From contig CAUJCT010000053.1 in the NCBI GenBank assembly GCA_963169345.1, positions 248,001 through 312,000 of the forward strand: a stretch of DNA of 64,000 nucleotides. Reading direction: 5' to 3'. The position numbers and the translations under genes were made by a program. A model generated the notes under the pieces. The model was given only the letters and a program-made list of their open reading frames with translations. It ran no database searches and was not told the origin of the DNA. The stretch comes from Bacteroidota bacterium. Its GTDB lineage: Bacteria > Bacteroidota > Bacteroidia > NS11-12g > UBA955. Numbering within the stretch: position 1 is the first letter of the stretch; each line of letters begins with the position of its first letter. Shown in pieces: positions 35,507 to 45,378 of this stretch.

Positions 35507-36265
35507 TTAAAATCTTAATTGGAATATTTTTAATAAATACTTTAAGTAAATAATCACAAGATTGCTATAGATTCCATGTGATTTTAAGATTCTTAGATTT
35601 TCCTTGTTCATTAGTTTCTTGCTACCCAATCCTGATGAACTAATGCCACCATCCAACATGTGCACCGCAACATAATTTGTATAAAGCACATTGAGTTTTT
35701 CTTCTTTTATAGCTCTTAATAGCCAGTCGAAGTCACCGCTGATCTTGTAAGCAGAATTGTAATAACCCACTCTTTCATGTGCTGATTTGCGAATGTAAAA
35801 TCCGGGGTGAGGAGGTTGAATACCAATCCTGAATTGCCACTCTTTAAATTTACTTGCATCATAAACCCTGAAAGGTTTTTGAGTTTGACCAGGTTTAAAT
35901 ATTTCAACAGATGCACTAGCGGCATCTATTTCAGAATTGTTTTCAAACAACAAAGCAAGTTGAGATATCACTTGAGGATGCGCTAAGTAGTCATCAGAAT
36001 GGAGTACTCCAATAACGTCCCCTGTGCACATTTTAATGCCTTTGTTAAGTGCATCGTACAGTCCAAAGTCCTTCTCGCTAATCCAATTCATCTTATCATG
36101 ACACATGGATTTGATAATGCTAACGGTAGAATCACTGGATAAGCCATCTACAATAACATGCTCAATATTTGGGTAATCCTGTTTAAGAACGGAACTAATA
36201 GTTTCAGCTATTGTTTTTTCTGAATTGTAGCAAATGGTGACTATGGAAAATTTAAGTTTATTCAA
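35507..36265 (-). CDS. glycosyltransferase family 2
   Basis: A 252-residue GT-A enzyme using a nucleotide-sugar donor. It opens with FSIVTICYNSEKTIAETI, followed by the conserved HVIVDGLSSDSTVSI segment and the DxD-type metal-binding motif in VLHSDDYL. The region DALNKGIKMCTGDVIG just before it is typical of WcaE-like transferases. No membrane segments except a weak hydrophobic end. It overlaps the WcaF-like acetyltransferase by eight bases and probably adds a side-chain or backbone sugar in the surface polysaccharide. Acceptor unknown. Confidence 0.9.
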   Translation of the reverse strand: MNKLKFSIVTICYNSEKTIAETISSVLKQDYPNIEHVIVDGLSSDSTVSIIKSMCHDKMNWISEKDFGLYDALNKGIKMCTGDVIGVLHSDDYLAHPQVISQLALLFENNSEIDAASASVEIFKPGQTQKPFRVYDASKFKEWQFRIGIQPPHPGFYIRKSAHERVGYYNSAYKISGDFDWLLRAIKEEKLNVLYTNYVAVHMLDGGISSSGLGSKKLMNKENLRILKSHGIYSNLVIIYLKYLLKIFQLRF

Positions 36266-36815
36266 TGATTCTTTCTTTTACTGCCTGTGCCGGATTGCCT
36301 CTATAAATTGTGTAAGCTTCTAAGTTTTTTGCAGCAACACTATTAACACTCAAAACACTGTGTGAGTAGCAAGTAACACCACCACAAACTATACTTTTAG
36401 CACCAATCCAAACACCGTCTTCAAGTTGTATCTTGCCTGTAATTAAATCAAAAGTCGCCTTTTTATAGTCGTGGTTGCCACAAAGCAACAAAGCCCCCTG
36501 AGACAAACAAACATTGCTTCCTATCGTAATTTTTTCAAGACTGTCTATCCAGACTTCTTCGCCTATCCAAACATTATCCCCAATTTCCAGATTCCACGGA
36601 TATTTAATGTTAACATGAGGTTTGATTACAACATTCTTTCCAATTTTTGCTCCAAACAGTCGTAGTAATGCAACTTTTAAACTGTAAAAATGAAAGGATG
36701 AATTGAAGAAAAACGCATTGGTAAAATGCCAGACAATTCTCTTGAGCGTACTTGCTCCAGTCTTGAAATGTTCATTATTGTACGCATCGAGGCGAACAGA
36801 TTTCTTCATAAACAT
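36258..36815 (-). CDS. WcaF-like sugar O-acetyltransferase
   Basis: A 185-residue left-handed beta-helix acetyltransferase of the WcaF/colanic-acid type, which uses acetyl-CoA to acetylate a sugar of the exopolysaccharide repeat unit. It shows hexapeptide turns (IGKNVVIKPHVNI, IGDNVWIGEEVWI, IGSNVCLSQGALL) and the catalytic-histidine loop CGNHDYKKATFDL near 112-124. It ends with the typical YRGNPAQAVKERII segment. Length normal. It pairs with the GT2 gene (eight-base overlap). Confidence 0.88.
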   Translation of the reverse strand: MFMKKSVRLDAYNNEHFKTGASTLKRIVWHFTNAFFFNSSFHFYSLKVALLRLFGAKIGKNVVIKPHVNIKYPWNLEIGDNVWIGEEVWIDSLEKITIGSNVCLSQGALLLCGNHDYKKATFDLITGKIQLEDGVWIGAKSIVCGGVTCYSHSVLSVNSVAAKNLEAYTIYRGNPAQAVKERIIE

Positions 36816-36903
36816 TGCAAATGTAAGGGAACTTGAGATTTACTAATTCACAATATAAACCTTGCTGGTTTCATTTTGCTACAAAAAGTGCTTAGAGATG
36901 AAG

Positions 36904-38049
36904 TTAAACAAAAAGCTTAAAGTATATTTCATCAAAATTATTTGCATTCAAATAAGCTTTGGCTTTATCGGCTGCCCCTGACTTCCATTCTTTAAATTGA
37001 CCATTATCCATAGAATTGAACTCACTTAATGCATCGGCAATTGAAGCTGCATTTTCTGGTTCTACTTCTATGCCTGCTTTGCTCTCTTTTAAATTTTTCC
37101 ATGGAGTATTATTTCCGATTAAAACCGGCACTCCATGCGCTAAACTCTCGTAAATAGCATGTCCAAAATTTTCTCCTAAACTCGGCATAGCCATAACATC
37201 CGTTACTTTTAGATTTTCATATACTTCTGAGTTATTTAATTCGCCAAGATATTGGTACTTGATATTGGGAGGTAATAATTTCAGTTCTGATTGAAACCTT
37301 TCAAAATAGGCCTCATCATTGTATCCACCACAAAATGAAACCTCTAAATTAAAACTCACCTGCTTTAATCCCTCTATTAATCCTAAAGTGTTTTTTTCAG
37401 GTGCAATTCTTCCAATACAAAGAATTCTTAAAACACCTTTATCACCTTTAAACTTAAAATCAGAGCTGGGTTCCGAAACCAGTGTTGGAATATTGGGAGC
37501 AATAGAAACTTTAACTTTGCCAATACTTTTCAATATTTCTTCCTTTTCCTGCTCATTGCTGGCTATAAGTACAGGTTTAGAGTATAAACCAAAACCCCTT
37601 GCGAAAGCCAGAAAGACTTGTTTCTTTAATGGTTTAACAGACAAGGCCGATTTATGCAACATTCCGCGAACAGAAATATAAACGGAGTTCACAGAAAGAA
37701 ATGTACAGACTAAAGCTGGCAAAAAACTAAAATACCAAGAAAATAAACCATTGATATAAATAACATTATCTTTATTTTCCTTAATTAATGATTTAATTTT
37801 ACCAAAAGTCTGATTACTCTTATCCAGATATAAAACCTGATGATATGGATGAATTTCTGTCCATACATTTGGTTGAATATTCTTATAAGGGACTTCACTG
37901 GCTAAATCCGTGTTTCTTGTAACCACTTTTACATCCATTTGGTGTCTAAGTAACTCTGCCAGATTGTATACCGATTGAACTGGACCACCGGCTTTATAAC
38001 CTGGTTTGTACCAATCTGTAAAAATTAATATTGTTTTCCTGGCTTCCAA
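36904..38049 (-). CDS. glycosyltransferase family 4
   Basis: A 381-residue GT-B enzyme. The N-terminal acceptor domain starts KTILIFTDWYKPGYKAGGPVQSVYNL, containing the GGP loop often seen in this subfamily. The donor domain has LRILCIGRIAPEKNTLGLIEGLK and the EX7E motif in GENFGHAIYESLAHGVPVL. The start codon directly follows the stop of the next GT4 gene (start 38049, preceding gene ends 38050), so the two are coupled. The sugar specificity is not readable. Confidence 0.9.
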   Translation of the reverse strand: MEARKTILIFTDWYKPGYKAGGPVQSVYNLAELLRHQMDVKVVTRNTDLASEVPYKNIQPNVWTEIHPYHQVLYLDKSNQTFGKIKSLIKENKDNVIYINGLFSWYFSFLPALVCTFLSVNSVYISVRGMLHKSALSVKPLKKQVFLAFARGFGLYSKPVLIASNEQEKEEILKSIGKVKVSIAPNIPTLVSEPSSDFKFKGDKGVLRILCIGRIAPEKNTLGLIEGLKQVSFNLEVSFCGGYNDEAYFERFQSELKLLPPNIKYQYLGELNNSEVYENLKVTDVMAMPSLGENFGHAIYESLAHGVPVLIGNNTPWKNLKESKAGIEVEPENAASIADALSEFNSMDNGQFKEWKSGAADKAKAYLNANNFDEIYFKLFV

Positions 38050-39102
38050 TTACTTGTCATTATAAATTTTTAGTAGTGTATCCGACCAATCATCACTTTT
38101 CAGTTTAAGACCATTTTTGTAACTACTTTCAGCCATTTCCCAGAGAGATTCATCCGACATCTCCATCAGGTTCTTTAAAATAGTGGTAAGTTGATGTTTG
38201 TTACCCGCATTAAATGAAAAGCCGTTATCACTGCTTAAAAACATAGTTGAAGCGCCAACTTTATCACTTAAAACCAGAGGTAGTGCACTTAATGCCATTT
38301 CATGAACTGCAACACCCCAGGGCTCGTAAGTACTTGGCAGTACATAGACTCCCGCACTTTTAACATAAGGCTCCAGTTCAGATGGTTGTTTAAACCCCAA
38401 ATGATGAATATATTCATTTTGAACTCTTTGTTCGTATAATTCACCAAATCCGAAACAATTAAGCACCCATTTATTCCCTGTAGAAGAATTAGCATTAATA
38501 AAAGCCTCCCATAAAGTTGGAAGATCTTTTTGAGGGATATATCTCGCTACACTAATCATCACCCTTGGATATGCACCTTTGCTGGCGAGCTTTTCCTTTC
38601 CTATAGGGATGAATAATTCAGTGTCTGCAGGATATAATCCAAGATGAATATTTGCTGGTTTAAAACCAAGTTTTAAAGCATATTCCTTTTGAGGTAAACC
38701 CGGCACCCAGGCATACTGAAACATTTTTAGAAAAGTAAATGGAGCCATCAAGGATAGAATCTTCTGCTTTATATTTCCTTTCCATTGATTATCGAAACAG
38801 ATGACTTTTTTAGCACCTCCATTCAGTTGTTTCACCCAATTAATATACTGTTTATTGCTCCAGCCTGAACATAAAACTACTTCGGGCTTGAACTCAAAAA
38901 TTTCCTTTTGTATATTTTGTGCATCGTTAATATTGTATACTACAGACTTGAAACCTGATGGAAAATCAAAATTAAAAGGGGCTTCGGCATTCACTGGATA
39001 GTGTACAAGAAGTAATTCAGCTTGAGGATTCAGTTGGAGAAATCGCCTGATATTGCCAATAACATACCCGGCCAGTTCAGTATATAGAATTAATACGCGC
39101 AA
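38050..39102 (-). CDS. glycosyltransferase family 4
   Basis: A 350-residue GT-B enzyme starting at a TTG (RVLILYTELAGYVIGNIRRFL). The donor half shows MISVARYIPQKDLPTLWEAF and the EX7E motif in STYEPWGVAVHEMALSALPLVLS. It is the first gene of a minus-strand pair with the next GT4 and is divergent from the Wzy-like gene 33 bp away, so this short gap must hold both promoters. Substrates unknown. Confidence 0.88.
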   Translation of the reverse strand: MRVLILYTELAGYVIGNIRRFLQLNPQAELLLVHYPVNAEAPFNFDFPSGFKSVVYNINDAQNIQKEIFEFKPEVVLCSGWSNKQYINWVKQLNGGAKKVICFDNQWKGNIKQKILSLMAPFTFLKMFQYAWVPGLPQKEYALKLGFKPANIHLGLYPADTELFIPIGKEKLASKGAYPRVMISVARYIPQKDLPTLWEAFINANSSTGNKWVLNCFGFGELYEQRVQNEYIHHLGFKQPSELEPYVKSAGVYVLPSTYEPWGVAVHEMALSALPLVLSDKVGASTMFLSSDNGFSFNAGNKHQLTTILKNLMEMSDESLWEMAESSYKNGLKLKSDDWSDTLLKIYNDK

Positions 39103-39108
39103 AATTTT

Positions 39109-39116
39109 TACTTTTG
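39109..39116 (+). promoter_or_regulatory. candidate -7 box for the Wzy-like gene
   Basis: TACTTTTG matches TAnnTTTG and ends 19 bases before the ATG at 39136, in the 33-bp gap between divergent genes. No clear -33 box. Confidence 0.4.
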
Positions 39117-39135
39117 CAAAGATTAAATTTAATTC

Positions 39136-40455
39136 ATGAATTTCAAAAGTCTTCTCAGTTGGGCCATGGTGGGGTCAGTATTCATGGATGATTATATCAT
39201 TTTAAGGTACCAGTTGCCTTTCGACTTTTACGTCTATTACCTTTTATTTATTGTCAGTATAATTTATTATGTAAGAAGTTTCAAATCCATTCGGTTAATA
39301 CCGAAATGGTTCAGTATTTCTATTTCCGTTTTAATACTTATTACTCTCTTTCTAACGATATATGATGACACACTGGGACTTGGAGTTGTCAAACAAATTG
39401 TGGGAGTAATATTCACTTCTATAGCGTATTATACCTTTCTGGCTTATAACAATTTTGAGATTAAACGAATATTCAGAATGTATGTATTCCTTGCATTTTT
39501 TGTATCCGTCGAAGGCTTAATTGAAGAAGTTTTAAATCTAAATGGTATTCATATCAACGTTAAAATGAGAATGACAACTTCTGGTTATTACAGAATTTTT
39601 GGAATAACGGGGGAGCCGTATTTCCTGGCTGTAATTCTGCTTCCAGCGATGTTTTACTCATTTTACAAAATGACCATCTTCGAAAAAATCAATAGTAAGA
39701 TCAGCAATTATATCATAGTTCCAACTTTATTTACCTGCTTTGTTTTTACATTTTCTTCTGCAGGTTTTATTGGAATTGGGGGCATTATTTTGTTCTGGTT
39801 ATACAACAAAGGCTATCTTTCCTTAACCAATTGGAAAATCATTTTATTACCATTGTTTATTGTACTTTTTACCATTTCATTCGCCAACCTTCAGAATCAA
39901 TGGGAGGAGTTTAATATTAAATTCAATCAGACATTAAATGCTTTTGCTACCAATTCAACTAAAAAGGAAGATATCAATGAACTAAATACAAGTAGTTTTG
40001 CCTTGTATTCCAATTATACTATTGCTAAAGCATCCTTTTTGGAACGACCATTAACAGGAACAGGTTTAGGTACACACGAAGCCAATTATAAAAAGTATTT
40101 CAGCAAATTCTTTGATGAAGACTTTGTTATCAGGTATGGTGTCTTTAACACAGCTGATGCCAATTCCATGTTTGTTAGACTAATGTCTGAAACTGGATTA
40201 ATGGGTCTGGGGATGTTCTTTATTTTTTTATTAAAGAATTTCCTTAGAAAGAAAGGCTATAATCATCCTATGTTAAGAGAATATACCCTGATCAATCAAG
40301 GTATATTTATTTGGTTTATCATTCGACTAGTTAGAACAGGTAACTATTTTGGAAACGGGTTTTTTCTATTCTTTTTTATGTACTATATGAGCAATAAAAT
40401 TGTCAGCGATTTCTATAAAAAAGAGAAAATCAAAAAAACCCTTCAAACCGCCTGA
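39136..40455 (+). CDS. O-antigen polymerase/ligase-like membrane protein (Wzy-type)
   Basis: A 439-residue inner-membrane protein with about eleven predicted membrane segments and one large periplasmic loop between about 255 and 345. The loop contains the segment RPLTGTGLGTHEANYKKYF, which matches the G-x-G-x-GTH pattern of Wzy/WaaL (Wzy_C) proteins that polymerise or ligate undecaprenyl-linked repeat units. It is the only plus-strand gene inside the locus and overlaps the convergent next gene by 13 bp. Polymerase or ligase cannot be told apart here. Confidence 0.75.
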   Translation: MNFKSLLSWAMVGSVFMDDYIILRYQLPFDFYVYYLLFIVSIIYYVRSFKSIRLIPKWFSISISVLILITLFLTIYDDTLGLGVVKQIVGVIFTSIAYYTFLAYNNFEIKRIFRMYVFLAFFVSVEGLIEEVLNLNGIHINVKMRMTTSGYYRIFGITGEPYFLAVILLPAMFYSFYKMTIFEKINSKISNYIIVPTLFTCFVFTFSSAGFIGIGGIILFWLYNKGYLSLTNWKIILLPLFIVLFTISFANLQNQWEEFNIKFNQTLNAFATNSTKKEDINELNTSSFALYSNYTIAKASFLERPLTGTGLGTHEANYKKYFSKFFDEDFVIRYGVFNTADANSMFVRLMSETGLMGLGMFFIFLLKNFLRKKGYNHPMLREYTLINQGIFIWFIIRLVRTGNYFGNGFFLFFFMYYMSNKIVSDFYKKEKIKKTLQTA

Positions 40456-41486
40456 GGCTCTTCCTCATAAGAGAGCAACTGTTTATAAAACGGCTTTAAC
40501 TCCAGCATAATCAAATAAAGGAAGTACGGAATATTCAAAAAGAAATACCTTCCATTATTTGTTCCAAAAGTCATAACAAAACTTAAGAAAGTGATTTCCG
40601 CCAACATCAGTAAGGTGATGATAAGATGGTGTTTATTTATACTCAATCCCTTTATTTTCTTATAAACTAGAATAAAAATGTAAATAAGATATACATTCAT
40701 GGTCATCATAGATTGCTTAATAAGCGGAACTATTTGCAAATCGCTGTTAAACAGTGTATGCCAGAAAAATTTAAAGGTCAGCTGATGGTTCCAGTGATAG
40801 GTATAAAAGATTGTTTTACGCAGCACGATATACAATAAAAAGCACCCTAAATTGACTGCAAAAATTTCAATATAGTATTTATCTTTTAGCTTCCACCAAT
40901 CCATAAATGCAATAACCATGAAGGACAAGAAAAAATACTCTCTTTGTAAAATCAACATAACAAACAGAGGGATTATCCAATTGCTTTTCTTAATGTAGAA
41001 ATAGATAACCCAGGTAAATATAAGTACTGATAGGGCATCCGGACCTGGCATCATTAAATAAAAGATTGTTCCAAAACCTAATAAGTAAATAACTCCTGCC
41101 AAAAAGGACATGACTTGATTAAAGCCAAGTTTAACAAAAATTCTAAACAAGGAAAATCCTGTGAGAGCTATACAAAAAAAGTTTAAAAAGACATTATTAA
41201 AGAATAAACTTTTATCGAACTGAGGGTATTTATCAATAGAACATTCGGTATAATACATTAACCCCAACTTATCCATATAATGTATGATAGTAGCGCTGAT
41301 TAAACGCATATTAAATGGGGCCTCAACGTCTGGTGACCGCAAGTTTTCATAAAGTTTCAAATAGGATTCAGCATCTTTGTAACCCTGAAGCAATACGCCA
41401 AACTTGTAGACGAAGTAAAACATCGGAAATGCTAATAGTACATATACCAAAAGCATCTTTAGATTGAGTTGTGATATCTTCTTCAT
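40443..41486 (-). CDS. polytopic membrane protein of the polysaccharide locus
   Basis: A 347-residue protein with eight to ten hydrophobic segments and a first external loop (GYKDAESYLKLYENLRSPDVEAPFNMRLI) that resembles the periplasmic loop of Wzy-like or GT-C proteins. It has no clear catalytic motif. It starts one base inside the stop of the upstream GT4 gene, so it is co-translated with it, and converges with the Wzy-like gene. It might be a GT-C transferase, a second polymerase-like protein or an acceptor-side membrane factor. Confidence 0.5.
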   Translation of the reverse strand: MKKISQLNLKMLLVYVLLAFPMFYFVYKFGVLLQGYKDAESYLKLYENLRSPDVEAPFNMRLISATIIHYMDKLGLMYYTECSIDKYPQFDKSLFFNNVFLNFFCIALTGFSLFRIFVKLGFNQVMSFLAGVIYLLGFGTIFYLMMPGPDALSVLIFTWVIYFYIKKSNWIIPLFVMLILQREYFFLSFMVIAFMDWWKLKDKYYIEIFAVNLGCFLLYIVLRKTIFYTYHWNHQLTFKFFWHTLFNSDLQIVPLIKQSMMTMNVYLIYIFILVYKKIKGLSINKHHLIITLLMLAEITFLSFVMTFGTNNGRYFFLNIPYFLYLIMLELKPFYKQLLSYEEEPQAV

Positions 41487-42631
41487 TATTGTATAATTTT
41501 TTGAATTGAGTTCATTAATTTAATTTGAATCTTGTCATAAATAAATTCTTCTTTTATTTTTTCCAAAGAGTGAAGTTTAAATGACATTAATTTTGCGTCT
41601 GATGTTTCGATAGCCTGAATGAGTGTCTGAGTTAATATTTCTACATTTCCGGCTTCTATCAAAAATCCATTTGACTCAGATACCATAATGGATGTTGCAC
41701 CTACGTCAGTACCTATAATGGCACAAGCTCGTGACATCCCTTCTAATATAACATTTGGCATTCCTTCACTCCAGCTGGGACATACGAGGTAGTCGCTGAA
41801 ATCCAATATTTCACGAATCCTATGATTATCGGTAATCGACCCAAAATATGTAACAGAAGGATGCTTAATTTTCTGATTTTCTTCGAAAGGTCCGATAAAA
41901 TTAAATTTGAAATGAAACCCTTTGCTAATTAATTTCAGAATGCTGGAGTTAAGCTCTTCAATACCCTTCCTTCTTTCGTATCTGCCCAAATAAGTGAATG
42001 TACGAATATTCTGCAATTGAGGCTGATCATTTCTTATCCAATCTGCTTCAATGCCTGCAGGAATTTCTATAATTCTACCTGTTGTGATACCTAAACTTTT
42101 TATAATTTCAGTGATTTTGGAACCATAAGAGAATACATAATCTGCATTCAGAGATATCCACCTGACAGGCCTCCTCAATATTAAAGATTTCAAGAAACTG
42201 CGCTTATCAGCCTGCTTCTGGAACATTTCGTATCCATGGAATTTAACACCTATTGGAGGCCAGTTTTTATTTGATTTTTTTTCTTTGATTAACTTCCAGC
42301 CACTAAATCCTTTTGTGTATATAAAATCAAATTCATTAATACGTTCCTTAATGGCATTAAAACATAAAACTGAGTACTTATATGAGGCCCTTACATAGTG
42401 ACCCGGTAAGCCATCACTCTTAGGAAAATGAAGTACAATATTTTCAATGTTTTTCCTTTCATCCTCACTGAATATATCTAATTTCTGAATATCAAGTTTA
42501 CTGTTGTTATAGTGAACTAAAGTGACTTTAATACCCAATTTACTCAAGTACTTTACAAGGTAATAAGTATGTCTTTGCATACCTCCAATTACATAGGGAT
42601 GAACGCCATCACAAATGACTGCTACTTGCAT
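41486..42631 (-). CDS. glycosyltransferase family 4
   Basis: A 381-residue GT-B enzyme. The N-terminal DGVHPYVIGGMQRHTYYLVKYL has the GG loop typical of GT4. The donor domain contains RTFTYLGRYERRKGIEELN and the EX7E motif in WSEGMPNVILEGMSRACAIIG. It overlaps the upstream GT4 by ten bases and the downstream membrane protein by one. Specificity unknown. Confidence 0.92.
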   Translation of the reverse strand: MQVAVICDGVHPYVIGGMQRHTYYLVKYLSKLGIKVTLVHYNNSKLDIQKLDIFSEDERKNIENIVLHFPKSDGLPGHYVRASYKYSVLCFNAIKERINEFDFIYTKGFSGWKLIKEKKSNKNWPPIGVKFHGYEMFQKQADKRSFLKSLILRRPVRWISLNADYVFSYGSKITEIIKSLGITTGRIIEIPAGIEADWIRNDQPQLQNIRTFTYLGRYERRKGIEELNSSILKLISKGFHFKFNFIGPFEENQKIKHPSVTYFGSITDNHRIREILDFSDYLVCPSWSEGMPNVILEGMSRACAIIGTDVGATSIMVSESNGFLIEAGNVEILTQTLIQAIETSDAKLMSFKLHSLEKIKEEFIYDKIQIKLMNSIQKIIQ

Positions 42632-43818
42632 AATTTAATTATATTAAGTGCTGCTTTCTCCCAGGTAAAGTTGTCTATTACTTTATTGTGAAATGATGCC
42701 GCCATTTCTGAAGCTTTATCTTTATGTTCTATCAAATATTCAATTGCTTTTTCGAGTTCAGCAGAATTTTCATCAATAACCAATGCGTCTTTCCCATGTT
42801 CAATAACATCTGTAACAGGCTTTGTATTCGGTGCAATTATTGGTTTTTTCATTAATCCATATTCGAATATTTTGACCGGAGAACCATACCAGTTAGATTT
42901 GGCCATTATACAGATATCCATATTGGCAATATATTCGAAAACCATACTATGAGGTATCTTACCGGTAAAAATAACTGATTCGGTGATATTCAAATTCTTA
43001 ACTTGCATCTTTAGATCATTCATTATAATGCCATCTCCAACAATCATCAATTTTGCTTCACGAAACTTCATTTGAAACCTGGCAAAAGCTTCGACCAGTA
43101 TATCTACACCATGATATGGAAACATTGAACCAACAAATCCTATAACAACATTAGATTTATCAATAGATAATGTACGTTTGATCTCATTCATTTTTTCAAG
43201 ATTCAAATGAACTTTACCTGGATTAATGCAATTAGGTTGAATGAAAATTTTATTTGGATTGCAATTGTAACTTGATTGCAGAAAATTTGCCAGTGATGAG
43301 GATACTACAATAACTTTATCGGCTCTTTCCAGCTTATATTTCTCAATTTCATGTGCTTTAGAATGATACAAAGAAAACCCTTCGAAAGACCGCATCTCTT
43401 CAACAAATGGAGCATTGACTTCCAAAAAATAAGGAATCTTGTATTTAGAAGCCATTCTTGCGCCTGAGTCTTGCAGATATTCGGACCTTTCATAGATAAG
43501 TTCAGGCTGAAAATTTTGTATTGCCGATTCTAATCTGGAAGCCGCATTCAAATCGTGTTTTAAAAGTTTGTAATTATTAAAGCTTGTCCATAAAAATCTG
43601 GGAATACATTTCTTTATGACCTTTTTCCAAACTGGTGTTTTATAACCATCCTGCGCAAGAGGGCTTAGATTTGAAGCATCTGTGCCGCCCATAATTACTG
43701 GCAAAACATCATGTCCTAAAGCCTTAAGAGCATTGATTACTTCCCTTTGATGAGTTGCATAACCCACTTCACTCACTATGTCATGAGTAGGATGAGGAGA
43801 ATAGTAAATGATTTTCAT
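42622..43818 (-). CDS. glycosyltransferase family 4
   Basis: A 398-residue GT-B enzyme with an N-terminal YYSPHPTHDIVSEVGYATHQREV. The donor domain has VVIGFVGSMFPYHGVDILVEAF and the short loop SPVKIFEYGLMKKPIIAPN, whose conserved glutamate follows an S-P-x-K-x-F-E pattern rather than the classical EX7E. It begins a unit of three overlapping minus-strand genes. A 90-bp gap separates it from the unknown gene upstream, which probably holds its promoter. Confidence 0.9.
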   Translation of the reverse strand: MKIIYYSPHPTHDIVSEVGYATHQREVINALKALGHDVLPVIMGGTDASNLSPLAQDGYKTPVWKKVIKKCIPRFLWTSFNNYKLLKHDLNAASRLESAIQNFQPELIYERSEYLQDSGARMASKYKIPYFLEVNAPFVEEMRSFEGFSLYHSKAHEIEKYKLERADKVIVVSSSLANFLQSSYNCNPNKIFIQPNCINPGKVHLNLEKMNEIKRTLSIDKSNVVIGFVGSMFPYHGVDILVEAFARFQMKFREAKLMIVGDGIIMNDLKMQVKNLNITESVIFTGKIPHSMVFEYIANMDICIMAKSNWYGSPVKIFEYGLMKKPIIAPNTKPVTDVIEHGKDALVIDENSAELEKAIEYLIEHKDKASEMAASFHNKVIDNFTWEKAALNIIKLCK

Positions 43819-43908
43819 TCGGCCTTACATGCGAATTAAGGTCGAATTTTACAATTCAGAAAGTAAAGTAAAGATTAGCAATCAACAGTCATACTAAAAA
43901 CTGTTCAC

Positions 43909-44919
43909 TTATAAAGTTTGTCCGCTTGCAGCGTAAACATCGCGAATTGTATAGGTTTTCTGAGGGATATTGATGGTTTCTTTGCAGAATGTTTCATCGA
44001 TTTTTACCCCATCCAACAAATTTCTTAAAAATGGTTTATAATATTCTGGAGTAATCGGACTGTTTAATACTGATTCGAAGAGCGTTTTATCAACCAGATT
44101 TCTATTTTGTATGAAGTAAGCAATCGTTTGAAGACTGTAATTATTCACATCGGGACCGACAGCTTTTCTGGTAGGTTCGAAATATTCATTTTCTTCAATC
44201 GCTTTGAAATGATTGCCATCCGGATACCACTGATAAGTATGTTGTGCAGCAATACCAAATGTTTTTTCCATTCCAAGCATGTAAATAAACTTCCTCAATG
44301 GGTTCTTAATTGCTTTAAGGAGAGGATTTACTCGCAGATTATCTGTAACTCGTTTCTGATCAGGCGTCCATAATTGCAAGGTTGCAGAGAATTTTTCAGG
44401 ATTAAAAACCAGATGAGGTTCCCAGGCGTCTATGCAATGAATTGGTTTTTCCTGTTGTGTAAAGTGCTTGTTAATTCGCATTTTGGTGTTCAGTGTTTTC
44501 GAATCAATCTGAACATCTTTATCAAATAACAGAGTCTCATATCCCGAACCAAAAATAGCTGCGGTTGTAAGAATGTAATTATTGTGATGGTGAATGCAAT
44601 GAGCAGCTGTGCCTGCTATATATTGCTTCATACCCGGGAAAAAATGTATTTTAAGATAAAAATCGGCCGTTTCGTAGATGTAAAAAAATGGGATGTTATA
44701 CAAACTCCATTTCTGATCCAGAAAACCTTTGTCTTCAAAATTTCTCTTTAAAACCAGCTTAAGAAAATCATCGTCAGAACCCATTTTAGATAAAAGATGT
44801 TCTGCTTTTTTGTGAAATTCCTTCCTGTCTGGAAATTGTTTCTCCAAACTGAGCACCTCCTGAATATAAGGATGGTTTTCGAGAATATGCTGCATGCCTG
44901 ATTGTATTTCTGTATGCAA
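43909..44919 (-). CDS. unrecognised soluble protein with a histidine-rich motif
   Basis: A 336-residue protein without signal or membrane segments. It contains AAHCIHHHNNYILTTAAIFGSGYETLLFD (about 106-134) and PIHCIDAWEPHLVFNPEKFSATLQLWTPD (about 159-187). The HHHNN run together with these beta-strand-rich segments would suit a cupin-like or metal-dependent beta-barrel, but no family was recognised. It lies between the carbamoyltransferase cassette and the GT4 gene, same strand, with gaps of 52 and 90 bp. Possibly a sugar-modifying or small-molecule enzyme of the locus. Confidence 0.45.
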   Translation of the reverse strand: MHTEIQSGMQHILENHPYIQEVLSLEKQFPDRKEFHKKAEHLLSKMGSDDDFLKLVLKRNFEDKGFLDQKWSLYNIPFFYIYETADFYLKIHFFPGMKQYIAGTAAHCIHHHNNYILTTAAIFGSGYETLLFDKDVQIDSKTLNTKMRINKHFTQQEKPIHCIDAWEPHLVFNPEKFSATLQLWTPDQKRVTDNLRVNPLLKAIKNPLRKFIYMLGMEKTFGIAAQHTYQWYPDGNHFKAIEENEYFEPTRKAVGPDVNNYSLQTIAYFIQNRNLVDKTLFESVLNSPITPEYYKPFLRNLLDGVKIDETFCKETINIPQKTYTIRDVYAASGQTL

Positions 44920-44971
44920 AATAATGTGCTTTAGATTTTGAATTTATTGATACAAGTCAGTGATTATGCTA

Positions 44972-45373
44972 TTACCACATGTTTTCGAAATGAGCCTTAT
45001 CATAATCTTTGTTTTTTACTTTATAAATGCTTTCAGATTTATTGCGCAACATCAGAGTATCTTCTTTTCTGAACAATTTTGAAAGCAATGACAAAGGTAA
45101 TAAAAACAAAAAGAAAACGATTCCAAGAATTATATTGGGTACTATTAAACTTAATACATATGCTAAACCCATCCAGGCCTTCTCAATCCAAATACTCAGA
45201 CTATCCGAAAAAACACCAATCAGGCCAATCAAAACAGATATAGCTATTAGCCAGTTAACTTTATCATTCCAAAAGTTATCGTTGTTTTTGTATTGAATAA
45301 AGAAAAATATAACAGCTAGTCCGGTTGCAATTGTTAGCACCGTTTTAGCCGGGTTGCTTTTCATGCCTTTCAT
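44972..45373 (-). CDS. SxtJ family membrane protein
   Basis: A 133-residue protein with three or four membrane segments (TVLTIATGLAVIFFFIQY, WLIAISVLIGLIGVF, WMGLAYVLSLIVPNIILGIVFFLFLLPLSLLSKLF) and a short basic tail. This matches the SxtJ family found next to O-carbamoyltransferases in saxitoxin and polysaccharide clusters. It follows the DUF5989 gene by five bases. The function of SxtJ is unknown; here it probably acts with the carbamoyltransferase at the membrane, which is inference from neighbourhood. Confidence 0.75.
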   Translation of the reverse strand: MKGMKSNPAKTVLTIATGLAVIFFFIQYKNNDNFWNDKVNWLIAISVLIGLIGVFSDSLSIWIEKAWMGLAYVLSLIVPNIILGIVFFLFLLPLSLLSKLFRKEDTLMLRNKSESIYKVKNKDYDKAHFENMW

Positions 45374-45378
45374 AAATT

